Below are positions 8,670-17,427 of a stretch of 64,000 nucleotides of DNA, one piece after another; the stretch's first letter is position 1; the number at the start of each line of letters is the position of its first letter. Under the pieces are notes generated by a model, which saw nothing but the letters and a program-made list of their open reading frames with translations, made no database searches and was not told the DNA's origin. Source of the DNA: Streptomyces sp. D2-8 (GTDB taxonomy: Bacteria; Actinomycetota; Actinomycetes; Streptomycetales; Streptomycetaceae); contig NZ_JAAHBP010000005.1 of the NCBI RefSeq assembly GCF_023184515.1, forward strand, positions 1 through 64,000. Reading direction: 5' to 3'. The position numbers and the translations under genes were made by a program.

Positions 8670-9673
8670 CAGCTCTCGGCCTCCCACTGCAGACGCCCCA
8701 CGGCGTCCAGGATCCGGTCCACACCGGGCAGGTGGTGGCGCTCCAGCATCGGCGGCGGATACGGGACGTCGAACCCGGCCACGCGCAGCACCGGCGCCTC
8801 CAGGTGGTGGAAGCAGCGCTCCGTGACCCGGGCCGCGATCTCCCCGCCCGGGCCCCCGAAGGAACCCGATTCGTGGACGACGACCGCGCGTCCCGTCCGC
8901 CGCACCGAGGCGCACACCGTCTCGTCGTCGAACGGCACCAGGGAGCGCAGGTCGACGACTTCGAGGTCCCATCCCTCGGCCCGGGCCGCCTCGGCCGCCT
9001 CCATGCAGACGGGTACGGACGGCCCGTACGTGATGAGCGTGGCGCTCCGGCCCGGGCGCCGCACCACCGCGCGGCCGATCGGCTCGACGGGCGCCGGCTC
9101 CTCGGGGTTCCAGGAATCCTTCGACCAGTACAGCCGCTTCGGCTCCAGGACGACGACCGGGTCGTCGGAGGCGATGGCGGCGCGCAGCAGGCCGTAGGCG
9201 TCGGCGACGGTGGCGGGCGTGACGACATGGAGCCCCGGAGTCGCCATGTAGTACGCCTCGGAGGAGTCGCTGTGGTGCTCGACGCCGCCGATGCCGCCGC
9301 CGTAAGGGACGCGGATGGTGATCGGCAGGGGCATCCTGCCGCGGGTGCGGTTGCGGGTCCGGGCCACGTGCGAGATGAGCTGCTCGAACGCCGGGTAGGC
9401 GAACGCGTCGAACTGCATCTCCACGACCGGCCTGAGGCCGTACATCGCCATGCCGACGGCCGTGCCGAGGATGCCGGCCTCGGCGAGCGGGGTGTCCGTG
9501 CAGCGGTCCTCGCCGAACTCCTTGGCGAGTCCGTCGGTGACGCGGAAGACGCCGCCGAGGGCGCCGACGTCCTCGCCCATGACGTGCACGGCGGGGTCGG
9601 CGGCCATGGCGTCGCGCAGCGCGCGCGTGAGGGCCTGCGCCATGGTGGCCGGCTTGACGGCGACGGTGGTCAT
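8669..9673 (-). CDS. bkdB: Branched-chain 2-oxoacid dehydrogenase E1 beta subunit
   Basis: A 334-residue transketolase-fold subunit that forms the E1 heterotetramer with BkdA and decarboxylates branched 2-oxoacids using thiamine diphosphate. It shows GEDVGALGGVFRVT, PLAEAGILGTAVGMA and VEMQFDAFAYPAFEQL, all canonical for E1-beta. The length is typical. The start overlaps the bkdA stop (ATGA) and its own stop overlaps the E2 start, so stoichiometric production by coupling is likely. Confidence 0.96.
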   Translation of the reverse strand: MTTVAVKPATMAQALTRALRDAMAADPAVHVMGEDVGALGGVFRVTDGLAKEFGEDRCTDTPLAEAGILGTAVGMAMYGLRPVVEMQFDAFAYPAFEQLISHVARTRNRTRGRMPLPITIRVPYGGGIGGVEHHSDSSEAYYMATPGLHVVTPATVADAYGLLRAAIASDDPVVVLEPKRLYWSKDSWNPEEPAPVEPIGRAVVRRPGRSATLITYGPSVPVCMEAAEAARAEGWDLEVVDLRSLVPFDDETVCASVRRTGRAVVVHESGSFGGPGGEIAARVTERCFHHLEAPVLRVAGFDVPYPPPMLERHHLPGVDRILDAVGRLQWEAES

Positions 9674-10821
9674 CGGTGCGTGCCCCCCTCAGGCTCGGTG
9701 TCGGCCTCGGCCTCCAGCTCGGCCCGCAGCTGGGCCTGCTGCTCGCGCAGTTGCGGGGTGGGCTCGGCGTAGACGTGGGTGAACAGGTCCATGGGGTCCA
9801 GGGCCGGGTCCTGGTTCATGTGCTCGCGCAGGGCCGCGGCCATGGTCTCGGCGTCCTGGCGGGCGGCCTCGATGCCGGCCTCGTCGAGCAGGCCGCGCGC
9901 GGTCAGCTCGTGCTCCAGCAGCTGGATCGGGTCGTGCTCGCGCCAGGTCTCGACTTCGGCGTCGCCGCGGTAGCGGGTCGCGTCGTCGGCGTTGGTGTGG
10001 GCGTCGACGCGGTAGGTGATCGCCTCGACGAGGGTGGGGCCGCCACCCGCGCGGGCGTGGCGTACGGCGTCGGAGAGCACCTCGTGCACGGCGGCGGCGT
10101 CGTTGCCGTCGACCAGGCGGCCGGGCATGCCGTAGCCGACGGCCTTGTGGGCCAGCGACGGGGCCGCGGTCTGCTTGGCGAGCGGGACGGAGATCGCGAA
10201 GCCGTTGTTCTGCACGAGGAAGACGACCGGGGCCTGCCAGACGGCGGCGAAGTTCAGCGCCTCGTGGAAGTCGCCCTCGCTGGTGCCGCCGTCGCCGACC
10301 ATGGCCAGCGCGACCACGTCGTCGCCCTTGAGGCGGGCGGCGTGCGCGAGACCGACGGCGTGCGGCAGCTGGGTGGCGAGCGGGGTGCACAGGGGGGCGA
10401 CCCGGTGCTCGTACGGGTCGTAGCCGGTGTGCCAGTCGCCGCGCAGCAGCGTGAGCGCCTCGACGGGGTCCACCCCGCGGGCCACCACGGCGAGGGTGTC
10501 GCGGTAGCTCGGGAAGAGCCAGTCGCGCTCCTCCAGGACCATGGCGGCGGCGACCTCGCAGGCCTCCTGGCCGGTCGTGGAGGGGTAGACCGCGAGACGG
10601 CCCTGCTTGGTGAGGGCGGTGGCCTGCGCGTTGTAGCGGCGGCCCTTCACCAGCTGCGCGTACAGCGTCCTGAGCAGCTCCGGGTCGGCCTTCGCGGCCG
10701 CCTCGGTGCCGAGGACGCGGTACGGCTCCGCGTCGGGCAGCAGCGGCGCGGGATCCGTCCGGGGCTGCCAGGCGGGCGGCGGGGTCGGCTTGTACGCGCC
10801 CCGCTGCTCCATGACCGTCAT
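9670..10821 (-). CDS. bkdA: Branched-chain 2-oxoacid dehydrogenase E1 alpha subunit
   Basis: A 383-residue E1-alpha. The thiamine diphosphate/Mg site is GDGGTSEGDFHEALN followed by VVFLVQNNGFAI. The segment YPSTTGQEA and the phosphorylation-loop-like region YRGDAEV also fit the family. The start at 10821 is preceded by gaggaggtgcc on the coding strand, an excellent ribosome site. It is the first gene of the operon and divergent from the Lrp-type regulator. The 175-base region between them holds two candidate operators. Confidence 0.96.
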   Translation of the reverse strand: MTVMEQRGAYKPTPPPAWQPRTDPAPLLPDAEPYRVLGTEAAAKADPELLRTLYAQLVKGRRYNAQATALTKQGRLAVYPSTTGQEACEVAAAMVLEERDWLFPSYRDTLAVVARGVDPVEALTLLRGDWHTGYDPYEHRVAPLCTPLATQLPHAVGLAHAARLKGDDVVALAMVGDGGTSEGDFHEALNFAAVWQAPVVFLVQNNGFAISVPLAKQTAAPSLAHKAVGYGMPGRLVDGNDAAAVHEVLSDAVRHARAGGGPTLVEAITYRVDAHTNADDATRYRGDAEVETWREHDPIQLLEHELTARGLLDEAGIEAARQDAETMAAALREHMNQDPALDPMDLFTHVYAEPTPQLREQQAQLRAELEAEADTEPEGGTHR

Positions 10822-10881
10822 GACGGCACCTCCTCGTGGGAGCGGCTCGAAGAGGCGCGTCGGCTGTGACCCGCCTCACCT

Positions 10882-10895
10882 ACCGATTGTTCGGT
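10882..10895. promoter_or_regulatory. Candidate TetR operator ACCGA-N4-TCGGT upstream of bkdA
   Basis: accgattgttcggt is an inverted repeat (accga / tcggt, 4-base spacer) just upstream of bkdA. A 13/14-identical element lies at 13666-13679 between the 3-hydroxyacyl-CoA dehydrogenase and paaN. Shared sequence at two promoters flanking the TetR gene at 11499-12089 suggests one regulator for both. Confidence 0.55.
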
Positions 10896-10928
10896 CGACG
10901 GCACAATTTGGCTATGGGTGGCCTCAGG

Positions 10929-10952
10929 CTGTGGACAAACGGTTCTCCACAG
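10929..10952. promoter_or_regulatory. Inverted repeat in the bkdA-bkdR intergenic region; overlaps a DnaA-box-like sequence
   Basis: ctgtgga (10929-10935) and tccacag (10946-10952) form a perfect 7-base inverted repeat with a 10-base spacer, immediately upstream of the Lrp-type regulator. It could be its autoregulatory operator. The left arm also contains tgtggacaa (10930-10938), the reverse complement of the Streptomyces DnaA box TTGTCCACA, so DnaA binding is an alternative. Confidence 0.5.
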
Positions 10953-10996
10953 CCTGTGATGGACGCAGTACGTCCATGGCGGAGAGGCGGGGACGG

Positions 10997-11497
10997 GTGG
11001 CATCTGAACAAATGGCCGACGGCCAGGCCGACAGCGGTGTGCTGCCGCCGGCTCGGCCCCTGGACGCCATCGATCAGGACATCCTGCGCATGCTCCAGGC
11101 GGACGGCCGCGCCTCGATACGGTCGGTCGCCGAGCGGGTCCACGTCTCGCGCGCGAACGCCTACGCCCGCATCAACCGGCTCGTCGAGGACGGCGTCATC
11201 CGCGGCTTCGGCGCCCGGGTCAACCACGAGCGGGCAGGTCAGGGGACGTCCGCGTACGTGACCCTGAAGATCGTCCAGAACTCCTGGCGCACGGTCCGCG
11301 AGCAGCTCAGACAGCTGCCCGGCGCCTCCCACATCGCCCTGGTGGGCGGCGACTTCGACGTGCTGCTGCTGGTGCACGTGTCCGACAACCGGGCGCTGCG
11401 CGAGCTGGTGCTGACGCGGCTCCAGGCGATCCCGGAGGTGCTGAGCTCGCGCACGCTGCTGGTGTTCGAGGAGGAGGACCTGGAGCCGCAGAGCTGA
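10997..11497 (+). CDS. bkdR: Lrp/AsnC-family regulator of the bkd operon
   Basis: A 166-residue feast/famine regulator. The N-terminal winged helix has LDAIDQDILRMLQADGRAS and the recognition helix SRANAYARINRLVEDGVI. The C-terminal RAM (ligand-binding) domain runs from YVTLKIV to the end. It is divergent from bkdABC, the usual arrangement for a local regulator that senses branched amino or oxo acids. The GTG at 10997 was chosen because ggagaggcgggg precedes it; an ATG at 10976 would add seven residues but has a weak ribosome site. The activator or repressor role is not readable here. Confidence 0.9.
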   Translation: MASEQMADGQADSGVLPPARPLDAIDQDILRMLQADGRASIRSVAERVHVSRANAYARINRLVEDGVIRGFGARVNHERAGQGTSAYVTLKIVQNSWRTVREQLRQLPGASHIALVGGDFDVLLLVHVSDNRALRELVLTRLQAIPEVLSSRTLLVFEEEDLEPQS

Positions 11498-11498
11498 G

Positions 11499-12089
11499 TC
11501 AGGCGGCTTTGCGCAGGCCGGAGAAGGCCAGTTGCACCACCGCGTCGGCCACCTCGCGCTCGCTCATGCCGCGGCCGTCCGGCCGGTACCACTCGACGAT
11601 CGAGTTGATCATGCCGAAGAGCAGCCGGGTCACCAGCCGGACCTCTATGTCGGCGCGGACGTCCCCGTCCGCGGCGGCCGCCTTGAGCAGGTCGGCGACC
11701 TGGTGGTCGAAGTCGCGGCGCCGCTCCAGGGCCCACCGCTCGGTGTCGGTGTTGCCGCGCACGCGCAGCAGGAGCGTCACGTAGGGCAGTTCGGTGATGA
11801 GCACCTCGACCATGCGCCGGACGACGTACTCCAGACGGTCCGAGGCGCGCCCCACGCGCGCGTGCTCCTCGTCGAGGATCCCGAAGAGGCCGTCCAGCGC
11901 CCGGCTCACGGCCCGGCGCAGCAGCTCCTCCTTGCCGGCGACATGGTGGTAGATCGAGGACTTGGAGATGCCGGCCGCCTTGGAGAGGTGCTCCATGGAG
12001 GTGCCGTCGTAGCCGCGCTCGATGAACACCTGGACGGCGACGGACAGCAGCGTGTCCGGGGTGTACGTGTCGCGCTTGGCGGTGGTCAT
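11499..12089 (-). CDS. TetR-family regulator, PaaR/FadR-like, coupled to 3-hydroxyacyl-CoA dehydrogenase
   Basis: A 196-residue TetR repressor. The helix-turn-helix spans about residues 10-55 (VAVQVFIERGYDGTSMEHLS with SKSSIYHHVAGKEELL), followed by an all-helical ligand domain. Its start overlaps the stop of the upstream dehydrogenase gene (ATGA), so both are on one transcript and it probably responds to an acyl-CoA of that pathway. The inverted repeat ACCGA-N4-TCGGT occurs at both the dehydrogenase/paaN promoter and the bkdA promoter and is the best candidate operator. Confidence 0.88.
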   Translation of the reverse strand: MTTAKRDTYTPDTLLSVAVQVFIERGYDGTSMEHLSKAAGISKSSIYHHVAGKEELLRRAVSRALDGLFGILDEEHARVGRASDRLEYVVRRMVEVLITELPYVTLLLRVRGNTDTERWALERRRDFDHQVADLLKAAAADGDVRADIEVRLVTRLLFGMINSIVEWYRPDGRGMSEREVADAVVQLAFSGLRKAA

Positions 12090-13609
12090 GAGGCTGTGCC
12101 CTCCCGCGGGTCGGAGGCGTGGGCGTGGCGGTACAGCGCCAGGGACGGCGCGTAGCGCCCCGAGGGATCGCGCCGGTGCAGGTCGTCCAGGAGCACGTAG
12201 GCCCAGGTACGGCCGAGCCGGCGGCTCCACTCGAAGGGGCCGAGGGGGTAGTTGACGCCCAGGCGCATCGCGGTGTCGATGTCCTCCTCGGTTGCCACGC
12301 CCTTGGCGACCGCGTCGTGCGCCAGGTCGATGATCCGCGCGACGGTGCGGGCGACGATCATGCCGGGCACGTCGCCGACGAAGCTGACCTGCTTGCCGAG
12401 CGCCTGGAAGAGTCCGGCGGCCTCGGCGAGGGTCTGCGCGGAGGTGTCCTGGGAGGCGGACAGGGCGATCCGGGTGGCCCTGCGGTAGTCCAGGGCGAGG
12501 TCGAAGTAGACGAGGTCCCGGAACTCCACGGAGGTCTGCCCGTCGGCGAGGACGAGCCGGCCGCCGCTCGGGAGCAGCAGAGAAGCCCCCTGGTCCTCGT
12601 CGTCGCTCTCGTCGCGGACCGGGATGCCCGCCTCGCGGATCAGCGCGAGCAACTCGGCGGCCGGCCCCAGATCGCCCTCGGCGACGACGTACGCGGGCGG
12701 CTGCCGCTGCTCGGCGGTGTCGGGCTCGGGGCGCTCGGCGCCGTCCCGGTGGTCGTACCAGCCGTGGCCGGTCTTGCGGCCGAGCCGGCCGGACTCGACC
12801 AGGCGCCGCTGGGCGAGGGACGGTGTGAAGCGCACGTCCTGGAAGAAGGACTGCCACACCGACTGCGTGACCGACTCGTTGACGTCCTGGCCGATCAGGT
12901 CGGTCAGCTCGAACGCGCCCATCCGGAAGCCGCCCGACTCGCGCAGCACGGCGTCGATGGTGGCCGGGTCGGCGCCCTGCGCCTCGTAGACCGCGAAGGC
13001 CTCGGCGTAGAAGGGCCGGGCGATGCGGTTGACGATGAAGCCGGGGGTGTCCGCGCAGGCCACCGGCGCCTTGCCCCAGGCGCGGGCGGTCTCGTACGCG
13101 CGCGTGGCGTACGTGACGTCCGTGGCGAACCCGGAGACGACCTCGACCAGCGGCAGCAGCGGCGCCGGGTTGAAGAAGTGCAGGCCGACGAACCGGCCGG
13201 GGGCGCGCAGGGCGCCGCCGATGGCGGTGACGGACAGCGAGGAGGTGTTGGTGGCGAGCAGGCAGTCGCCGTCGACGACGTCCTCCAGCTCGCGGAACAG
13301 CCCCTGTTTGACGTCCAGCCGCTCCAGGACGGCCTCGACGACCAGGGCGCAGTCGGCGAGGTCGGCGAGGTCCTCGGCGGGCAGCAGCCGGGCGCGGGCG
13401 GCGTCCCGGTCGGGGCCGGTGAGCCGCTCCTTCTCGACGAGCCGGTCCAGGCGGGCTCCGATCGCGTCGGCGGCCTCCCGCGCCCGCCCGGGGACGGTGT
13501 CGTACAGCCGTACCGGATGGCCCGCGACCAGCGCGACCTGGGCGATTCCCTGGCCCATGGTGCCGGTGCCGACGACGGCCACGGGACTGCTGAGGTCGAG
13601 TGCTGTCAT
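12086..13609 (-). CDS. 3-hydroxyacyl-CoA dehydrogenase, PaaH/PaaC type with duplicated C-terminal domain
   Basis: A 507-residue NAD-dependent enzyme that oxidises 3-hydroxyacyl-CoA to 3-oxoacyl-CoA. The Rossmann motif is VVGTGTMGQGIAQVAL (residues 10-25). The first 3HCDH_C domain contains GLHFFNPAPLLPLVEVV and DTPGFIVNRIARP. A second C-terminal domain (about 385-480, DVPGMIVARTVARIID and GVNYPLGPFEW) follows, the two-domain layout seen in PaaH of phenylacetate catabolism. It is divergent from paaN and cotranscribed with the TetR gene. Role in phenylacetate or a related acyl-CoA pathway is inferred from context. Confidence 0.9.
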   Translation of the reverse strand: MTALDLSSPVAVVGTGTMGQGIAQVALVAGHPVRLYDTVPGRAREAADAIGARLDRLVEKERLTGPDRDAARARLLPAEDLADLADCALVVEAVLERLDVKQGLFRELEDVVDGDCLLATNTSSLSVTAIGGALRAPGRFVGLHFFNPAPLLPLVEVVSGFATDVTYATRAYETARAWGKAPVACADTPGFIVNRIARPFYAEAFAVYEAQGADPATIDAVLRESGGFRMGAFELTDLIGQDVNESVTQSVWQSFFQDVRFTPSLAQRRLVESGRLGRKTGHGWYDHRDGAERPEPDTAEQRQPPAYVVAEGDLGPAAELLALIREAGIPVRDESDDEDQGASLLLPSGGRLVLADGQTSVEFRDLVYFDLALDYRRATRIALSASQDTSAQTLAEAAGLFQALGKQVSFVGDVPGMIVARTVARIIDLAHDAVAKGVATEEDIDTAMRLGVNYPLGPFEWSRRLGRTWAYVLLDDLHRRDPSGRYAPSLALYRHAHASDPREGTAS

Positions 13610-13665
13610 GTGCGCGATCCTCCCGCACGGGGTTTTCCACAGATGCGGCGGACCCCCTTGAACCG

Positions 13666-13679
13666 ACCGATCGTTCGGT
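13666..13679. promoter_or_regulatory. Candidate TetR operator between 3-hydroxyacyl-CoA dehydrogenase and paaN
   Basis: accgatcgttcggt, an ACCGA-N4-TCGGT inverted repeat within the longer near-palindrome aaccgaccgatcgttcggtt (13661-13680). It lies 57 bases from the dehydrogenase start and 90 bases from paaN, placed to control both divergent promoters. It matches the element at 10882 in 13 of 14 positions. Confidence 0.65.
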
Positions 13680-13769
13680 TACTCTAGCTCTGTCTGAGTG
13701 TTCCTGCCCAGGTTTCTGCCCAGGTCATGAACTCGACGAAGAGTTCTTGAGACGAGGAGATGGTCACCC

Positions 13770-15461
13770 ATGACCGCCGCACTCTCGGCGCACGAGCTGA
13801 TCGCCCGGCACCGGTCCACCCTCGACCAGGCGCTGGAAGCGATCCGCACGCGCGCGTACTGGTCCCCGCACCCCGAGCACCCGAAGGCCTACGGGGAGAA
13901 CGGCAGCCTGGACGCGGCGGCGGGCAAGGCCGCCTTCGACGCCCTGCTCGGCTCCCGCCTCGACCTCGGCCAGCCGGGCACGGACGACTGGGTGGGCGGC
14001 GAGACGTCCCCGTACGGCATCGACCTGGGCGTGACGTACCCGCACGCGGACCTCGACGTGCTGCTGCCCGCCATGAAGGCCGGACAGCGGGCCTGGCGGG
14101 ACGCGGGCGCGGAGCAGCGCGCGGTGGTCTGCCTGGAGATCCTCAAGCGCATCAGCGACCGGACGCACGAGTTCGCGCACGCGGTCATGCACACCTCCGG
14201 CCAGGCCTTCATGATGGCGTTCCAGGCGGGCGGGCCGCACGCGCAGGACCGCGGCATGGAGGCGGTGGCCTACGCCTACGTGGAGCAGGTGCGCACGCCC
14301 GACAACGCCGAGTGGACCAAACCGCAGGGCAAGCGCGACCCGCTGGCCATGACCAAGCAGTTCACGCCGGTCCCGCGCGGCATCGCCCTGATGATCGGCT
14401 GCAACACCTTCCCGACGTGGAACGGCTACCCGGGCCTGTTCGCCTCCCTCGCCACCGGCAACGCGGTCCTGGTCAAGCCCCACCCGCGCGCGGTGCTGCC
14501 GCTCGCGCTCACCGTGCAGGTCGCGCGCGAGGTGCTCGCGGAGACCGGCTTCGACCCGAACCTGATCGCGCTGGCCGCCGAGCGCCCGGGCGAGGGCATC
14601 GCCAAGACGCTCGCGCTGCGCCCCGAGATCCGGATCATCGACTACACCGGCTCGACCGAGTTCGGCGACTGGCTGGAGGCCAACGCCCGCCAGGCGCAGG
14701 TCTACACCGAGAAGGCCGGCGTCAACACCGTCGTCGTCCACTCCACGTCCGACTACAAGGGCATGCTCTCCAACCTGGCCTTCTCGCTGTCCCTGTACAG
14801 CGGCCAGATGTGCACCACCCCGCAGAACCTCCTCGTCCCCCGGGAGGGCATCTCCACGGACCAGGGCCCGAAGTCCTACGACGAGGTGGTCGCGGATCTC
14901 GCCAAGTCGGTGGACGGGCTGCTCGGCGACGACGCCCGGGCGAACGCGCTGCTCGGGGCGATCGTCAACCCGGACGTGAAGGCCCGCCTGGAGGCCGCGG
15001 CGGGACTGGGCGAGGTCGCCCTGGCCTCCCGGGAGATCACCAACCCGGACTTCCCGGGGGCGGTCGTCCGTACGCCGGTGATCGTGAAGCTGGACGGGGC
15101 CAAGCCGGACGCGGAGGCCGCGTACATGAGCGAGTGCTTCGGGCCGGTGTCCTTCGCCGTCGCGGTCGACTCGGCCACGGACGCGGCGGAGCTGCTGCGG
15201 CGGACCGTCCGCGAGAAGGGCGCGATGACCGTCGGGGCGTACACGACCGACCCGGAGGTCGAGCAGGCCGTGGAGGAGGTCTGCCTGGAGGAGGCGGCGC
15301 AGCTGTCGCTGAATCTGACGGGCGGGGTGTATGTGAACCAGACGGCCGCGTTCTCCGACTTCCACGGTTCGGGAGGGAATCCGGCGGCGAGTGCGGCCTT
15401 GTGTGACGGGGCCTTTGTCGCCAACCGGTTCCGGGTGGTCGAGGTACGGCGGGACGCCTAG
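13770..15461 (+). CDS. paaN: Phenylacetic acid degradation protein PaaN (aldehyde dehydrogenase family)
   Basis: A 563-residue aldehyde-dehydrogenase-fold protein of the stand-alone PaaN type, associated with ring-cleavage aldehyde oxidation in phenylacetyl-CoA catabolism. The NAD-binding region includes GNAVLVKPHPRAVLPLALTV and DYTGSTEFGDWLE. The catalytic cysteine is in YSGQMCTTPQN. A good site (gacgaggagatgg) precedes the ATG. The stop overlaps that of the convergent RNA methyltransferase gene (ctag). The rest of a paa operon is not in the window, so the gene may act in another aromatic or acyl-CoA pathway. Confidence 0.9.
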   Translation: MTAALSAHELIARHRSTLDQALEAIRTRAYWSPHPEHPKAYGENGSLDAAAGKAAFDALLGSRLDLGQPGTDDWVGGETSPYGIDLGVTYPHADLDVLLPAMKAGQRAWRDAGAEQRAVVCLEILKRISDRTHEFAHAVMHTSGQAFMMAFQAGGPHAQDRGMEAVAYAYVEQVRTPDNAEWTKPQGKRDPLAMTKQFTPVPRGIALMIGCNTFPTWNGYPGLFASLATGNAVLVKPHPRAVLPLALTVQVAREVLAETGFDPNLIALAAERPGEGIAKTLALRPEIRIIDYTGSTEFGDWLEANARQAQVYTEKAGVNTVVVHSTSDYKGMLSNLAFSLSLYSGQMCTTPQNLLVPREGISTDQGPKSYDEVVADLAKSVDGLLGDDARANALLGAIVNPDVKARLEAAAGLGEVALASREITNPDFPGAVVRTPVIVKLDGAKPDAEAAYMSECFGPVSFAVAVDSATDAAELLRRTVREKGAMTVGAYTTDPEVEQAVEEVCLEEAAQLSLNLTGGVYVNQTAAFSDFHGSGGNPAASAALCDGAFVANRFRVVEVRRDA

Positions 15462-16219
15462 AAGCGCCCCTGGAGAGGCGCTCCAGAACCCGCGCTCCAG
15501 TGGTAGAGGGTCATCGCCACGCTCGTCGCCAGGTTGTAGCTGCTGACCTGGGGGCGCATCGGCAGGGACAGCAAGTGGTCCGCGCGGGCACGGAGTTCCG
15601 TCGACAGGCCCGTGCGTTCCGAGCCGAACGCGAGGACGGCGTCATCCGGGAGCTTGACGCCCCGGATGTCGTCGCCCTCGGGGTCCAGGGCGAACAGCGG
15701 GCCGGGCGGCAGGTCGGGCACCTCCAGCCGCTCCACCGTCGTCGCGAAGTGCAGGCCCGCCCCGCCGCGTACGACCGTCGGATGCCAGGGGTCGACCGTC
15801 CCGGTCGTCACCACGCCGGTCGCCCCGAAGCCGGCGGCCAGGCGGATCACCGCCCCCGCGTTGCCCAGGTTGCGCGGGTTGTCGAGGACCACGACGGGTG
15901 CCGTGCGGGGCACGCGCACCAGCTTCTCCAGGCTGGAAGCGCGCGACGGGCGTACGGCCAGCGCGGCCAGGGCGGTGGGGTGCGGGCGCGGCACGAACGA
16001 CGCGTACGTCTCGTACGGCACCTCCGTCAGCAGCCCGGCCAGCGTGTCCCGGACGTCCGGGGCCAGCTCGTCGGCGAGGGCGAGGGCGGCCGCCCGGTCC
16101 GCGGTGACCGCCACCGGCACCTCGGCGCCGAAGCGCAGCGCGTGCTTCAGGGCGTGGAACCCGTCGAGCAGGACGGTGTCACCGGCGAGCCGGTGCCAGA
16201 CGGTCACGGGGTCGGTCAT
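15458..16219 (-). CDS. TrmH/SpoU-family RNA 2'-O-methyltransferase
   Basis: A 253-residue SPOUT methyltransferase that uses S-adenosylmethionine to methylate ribose in rRNA or tRNA. All three family motifs are visible: motif 1 VVLDNPRNLGNAGAVIRLAA (about 110-130), motif 2 LAFGSERTGLS, and motif 3 LPMRPQVSSYNLATSVAM near the C-terminus, which builds the AdoMet-binding knot. The first 100 residues would be the substrate-binding domain. Its start overlaps the stop of the HTTM gene (ATGA). The RNA target cannot be inferred. Confidence 0.92.
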   Translation of the reverse strand: MTDPVTVWHRLAGDTVLLDGFHALKHALRFGAEVPVAVTADRAAALALADELAPDVRDTLAGLLTEVPYETYASFVPRPHPTALAALAVRPSRASSLEKLVRVPRTAPVVVLDNPRNLGNAGAVIRLAAGFGATGVVTTGTVDPWHPTVVRGGAGLHFATTVERLEVPDLPPGPLFALDPEGDDIRGVKLPDDAVLAFGSERTGLSTELRARADHLLSLPMRPQVSSYNLATSVAMTLYHWSAGSGAPLQGRF

Positions 16220-17427
16220 GCCCCGAAGCCTACGTGCGTGGCCTCGGCGCTCTCGGGGGCGCGTTGCCCGGGGAGGGGCACCCGCCCGCCCCGGCGCGGG
16301 AGCCGGTCACGCGCGCGTGCCGCCCGGCCGCCCAGGCGGCGCAGGAAGCCCGTCGGCAGGAACACCGCGTCCGCCGCGATCATCGCCAGCGAGAAGAACG
16401 GCAGACCGAGGACCACGGCGATCACGGCGTGCTCGGTCATCATGACCGCCAGCAGGACGTTCTTCACCCGCCGGTTGAACAGGGTGAACGGGAAGGCGAC
16501 CTGCACGAGGACCGTCCCGTAGGTCACCAGCATCACCATCGTGCCGCTGGCGGAGAGCAGGTCGGCGAGGGCGGGCCAGGGCGAGAAGTACTCCAGGTGG
16601 AGCGGGTAGTAGACCGCGGTGCCGTCCTGCCAGCGGGAGCCCTGGATCTTGTACCAGCCGGCCGTCGCGTAGATCAGGCACGCCTCGGCCATGATCACGA
16701 GCAGGGCGCCGTTGTGCACGATGTTCGCGACCACGTCCAGCAGGATCCGCGGCTCGCCGGTCCCGGCCCGGCGCCCGACCAGCCACCACAGGGCCTGCAC
16801 CACCCACACCGTCCACAACAGCGCGGGTATCAGCCGGTCGCTCTCCATCCGGCCGGCCAGGGTGATGGCGACCAGCACGAACCCGAGCACGCCCCACAGG
16901 GCCGGGCCGGTCCGGTCCGTGACCCGCTCGCCCCGCGCACGCGCCGCCCGGTCCCGCGCGGCCCGCCGGGCGTCCAGCGACCACACCTGGGCGCACCGCG
17001 TGAACACCAGGTAGATCGACATCAGGTGCAGCACGTTGTCGCCGCCGTCGCCCATGAAGACGCTGCGGTTCTGCAGCGACAGCACGCCGACCATGAACAG
17101 CACCGACATCGTGCGGGTGCGCCAGCCCAGCATCAGCAGGGCACTGGAGAGGACCGCGAGCGCGTAGACGATCTCGAACCAGATCCGGCCGTCCGACCAC
17201 ATCAGGGTGGTGAAGGAGCCGTTGGACGCGACCAGCTGCTGGGCGAGATCCCAGCTCCAGGGGCCGTCGGGACCGTACAGCTCGCGGCGGTGGGGGAGCT
17301 CGCGGAGCAGGAACAGCAGCCAGGTGGCGCTGAAGCCGATACGGACGACGGCCGTCTGGTAGGGGCCGAGGGCGGTCTCGGTGACGCGGGCGATGCCGCG
17401 CGAGACGGCCAGGGAGAACTGGTTCAC
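16216..17427 (-). CDS. HTTM-domain membrane protein (vitamin-K-dependent carboxylase-like)
   Basis: A 403-residue polytopic membrane protein with the horizontally transferred transmembrane (HTTM) domain related to gamma-glutamyl carboxylase. Visible landmarks are LGPYQTAVVRIGFSATWLLF, the loop RSVFMGDGGDNVLHL with its charged residues, AGWYKIQGSRWQDGTAVYYP, and about eight hydrophobic segments. Family members sit in the plasma membrane; most bacterial ones have no known reaction. The GTG start overlaps the stop of the upstream DUF5819 gene (GTGA) and the stop overlaps the methyltransferase start. The conserved pairing with a DUF5819 protein suggests the two act as a unit. Confidence 0.88.
   Translation of the reverse strand: MNQFSLAVSRGIARVTETALGPYQTAVVRIGFSATWLLFLLRELPHRRELYGPDGPWSWDLAQQLVASNGSFTTLMWSDGRIWFEIVYALAVLSSALLMLGWRTRTMSVLFMVGVLSLQNRSVFMGDGGDNVLHLMSIYLVFTRCAQVWSLDARRAARDRAARARGERVTDRTGPALWGVLGFVLVAITLAGRMESDRLIPALLWTVWVVQALWWLVGRRAGTGEPRILLDVVANIVHNGALLVIMAEACLIYATAGWYKIQGSRWQDGTAVYYPLHLEYFSPWPALADLLSASGTMVMLVTYGTVLVQVAFPFTLFNRRVKNVLLAVMMTEHAVIAVVLGLPFFSLAMIAADAVFLPTGFLRRLGGRAARARDRLPRRGGRVPLPGQRAPESAEATHVGFGA

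Noticed and set aside
12119..13687. A 522-codon frame antisense to the hydroxyacyl-CoA dehydrogenase
   Set aside because: The opposite strand encodes a full two-domain dehydrogenase with all motifs; this frame has none.
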